Source: Myroides oncorhynchi
Lineage (GTDB): Bacteria > Bacteroidota > Bacteroidia > Flavobacteriales > Flavobacteriaceae
Length of the DNA stretch: 64,000 nucleotides
Assembly: GCF_020905415.1 (NCBI RefSeq)
Contig: NZ_JAJJMP010000001.1
Span: 3,917,501 to 3,981,500, forward strand
Direction of reading: 5' to 3'
Every line of letters starts with the position of its first letter. The first letter of the stretch is position 1. Positions 62,920 to 64,000 of the stretch are shown here, piece by piece. Below the pieces are notes generated by a model. It was not told where the DNA came from. It did no database searches and saw nothing but the letters and a program-made list of their open reading frames with translations. The position numbers and the translations under genes are program-made.

Positions 62920-63169
62920 ACTGTTTATTACTGATGTTCAAATATAACAATAAATGTAAATAGACTAATCCTCTAAACACACCAAATACAGCAACTAAAA
63001 ACCGCCAACCTTACACAGTAACCACAATATATATCCACCATCCATATCATGCTGACGAAGTCTGCGCGAGCAGAGTATGTGAGAAGCATCTCACATAAAA
63101 GTCTACAAAGTAACCACAATACACTGATTAACTGTAAACCGCAAACCGTTAACTGATTACCGTTAACCC
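62920..63169. other. Gap made of repeat words
   Basis: About 250 bp holding GTAACCACAATA, GCTGACGAAGTCTGC, GAGAAGCATCTCACAT and ACTGTAAACCGCAAACCGTT words, all with relatives elsewhere in the window. No gene. Confidence 0.65.
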
Positions 63170-63202
63170 AAAAAAGCCCTAGTAATATCTACTAGAGCTT
63201 TC
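63170..63202 (-). terminator. Terminator after the DUF2314 gene
   Basis: On the minus strand AAAGCTCTAGTA pairs with TACTAGGGCTTT (one mismatched or wobble position), then a T run. Confidence 0.75.
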
Positions 63203-63225
63203 TTATTTTTATTCTGTAATACTAT

Positions 63226-63984
63226 TTATCCTAACACAGGGATGATATGCTCCCAGTTTAACTGTTTTGCATAGTCTACTGGAGTTTTTCCCTCAGCATT
63301 CGGTTCGTTTTTATTCGCTCCTTTTGCTAATAACACCTCTACACTTGTTAAGTTACCTGAGATAACTTCTTTGTGTAAGAATGTGTATCCTGCTTCATCT
63401 TTATTAGTCACTTCATCAGGATTCTCATCGATAAATTTCTCTAGACTTTCCTTCATATTCTTACTCATCGGATGCTCTATGATATTCTCTGGATGCTCTC
63501 CTTGTTCAAATACATAGTTTACGTGATTAAAATCTCCGAAGTCTAATCCCCAAGCCTCATCGTGCTCTTTTCTTTCTTCTTCAGTCATGACAGAGCGCAT
63601 AGCCTGTACTGTATATCCACCATACGTTTTCCCATCGCTGATAAACATCCAGTCACTAATCTGATCAAGTGTTACTCCTAACTCATCACCTTCTTTGATA
63701 TCAGTTATTAAGTTTGGCTCATTTAATAACTCCCCATAAATAACATCTCCATCGAAGTCAACACTTCCTATCCACATATGCTCAATAATAGGCTCATCTT
63801 GTCCTTCTACTTCTTGCGTGAAAGCTACTTTTACACTCGCCATATCTAATCCTGGCACTATTCTTCTATATTCCCATGATAACTCTCTCCAAAAGTATTT
63901 GAATGTATCTTGAGCTTTCTTATATGCCTCTACTAAAATAGGGTCATCTCCTTTAGCGTAAAAAATCTTGTTCTCGTTTTCCAT
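63226..63984 (-). CDS. DUF2314 protein with C-terminal ankyrin repeats
   Basis: 252 residues. Residues about 10-135 match DUF2314 (TFKYFWRELSWEYRRIVPGL, EHMWIGSVDFDGDVIYGELL, GDELGVTLDQISDWMFISDG, YGGYTVQAMR). Residues about 190-252 form two ankyrin units (AGYTFLHKEVISGNLTSVEV and GKTPVDYAKQ). DUF2314 proteins occur among immunity-like proteins in some genomes, but no toxin gene is next to it here. The gene ends well inside the window and is complete. Confidence 0.85.
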   Translation of the reverse strand: MENENKIFYAKGDDPILVEAYKKAQDTFKYFWRELSWEYRRIVPGLDMASVKVAFTQEVEGQDEPIIEHMWIGSVDFDGDVIYGELLNEPNLITDIKEGDELGVTLDQISDWMFISDGKTYGGYTVQAMRSVMTEEERKEHDEAWGLDFGDFNHVNYVFEQGEHPENIIEHPMSKNMKESLEKFIDENPDEVTNKDEAGYTFLHKEVISGNLTSVEVLLAKGANKNEPNAEGKTPVDYAKQLNWEHIIPVLG

Positions 63985-64000
63985 ATTATATGCTTTATAA

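Overview
The window looks like a chromosome segment from a low-GC member of the Flavobacteriaceae (Bacteroidota), and Myroides or a close relative fits best. The reasons are: strongly A+T-rich DNA; an outer-membrane beta-barrel receptor of the Bacteroidota type; membrane-anchored AraC and LuxR regulators, PepSY-like and YwqK-like lipoproteins; an ANT(6)-type aminoglycoside nucleotidyltransferase; and promoters that match the Bacteroidota consensus (TTG, about 19-21 nt, TAnnTTTG) in front of the ilv operon and both tRNA clusters. The genus is an inference; no rRNA or core marker is present to settle it.

Layout. 0-4.2 kb: 3' part of a TonB-receptor-like barrel, an intact IS1595-type insertion sequence, and a DASS anion permease. 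4.6-10.8 kb: a six-gene, overlapping operon resembling E. coli ynbABCD, with two extra genes (a degenerate patatin and an SDR); it looks like an uncharacterised phospholipid-modification pathway. 10.9-14.6 kb: a DUF5694 protein, a LytS/LytR-type two-component pair, and a peptidase E. 15.3-22.3 kb: the branched-chain amino-acid operon ilvD-ilvB-ilvN-ilvC-ilvA (minus strand), preceded by a promoter, a 26-codon leader peptide packed with Leu/Ile/Val codons and an intrinsic terminator, which is a textbook transcription attenuator. Two 85-bp near-identical intergenic repeats lie inside this operon. 22.6-29.6 kb: small membrane proteins, LysE exporter, AlkD-type DNA repair protein, thioesterase, and a pair of membrane-anchored AraC-type regulators. 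30.3-39.5 kb: a secreted surface protein, a 24-residue-repeat lipoprotein, a COG2509 flavoprotein, an ANT(6)-like enzyme, a MocR regulator divergent from an EamA exporter, and an ecotin-type protease inhibitor. 39.7-51.7 kb: cytidylyltransferase, a 7TM-LuxR regulator, a deleted IS1182-type element, PepSY-like proteins next to an OmpR-type two-component system, GNAT, META lipoprotein, an ABC-F ATPase, and a thioredoxin-fold lipoprotein. 52-58 kb: tandem tRNA-Arg genes, a TPR histidine kinase with its response regulator, two transposase remnants, and tRNA-Ser/Pro/Pro. 58.8-64 kb: a run of small enzymes (methyltransferase, two paralogous GNATs, one fused to an extra domain, STM3941-like and ClbS/DfsB-like proteins), a helical protein and a DUF2314-ankyrin protein.

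The intergenic space is unusual. It is full of short, related words that recur many kilobases apart and often begin right at a stop codon. They include AATTA-type strings, GTGATGTC strings, a GGCTTTCAGCC hairpin word, a 47-nt repeat, a 156-bp GC-rich inverted-repeat element, and a recurring ACGAGAGTAG terminator-like hairpin. Several gene ends run into these words.

The best candidates for new biology are the ynb-like lipid operon with its altered active sites, the ilv attenuator, and the dispersed repeat vocabulary. All product names are from recognition of motifs and family resemblance by eye; no database search was possible.
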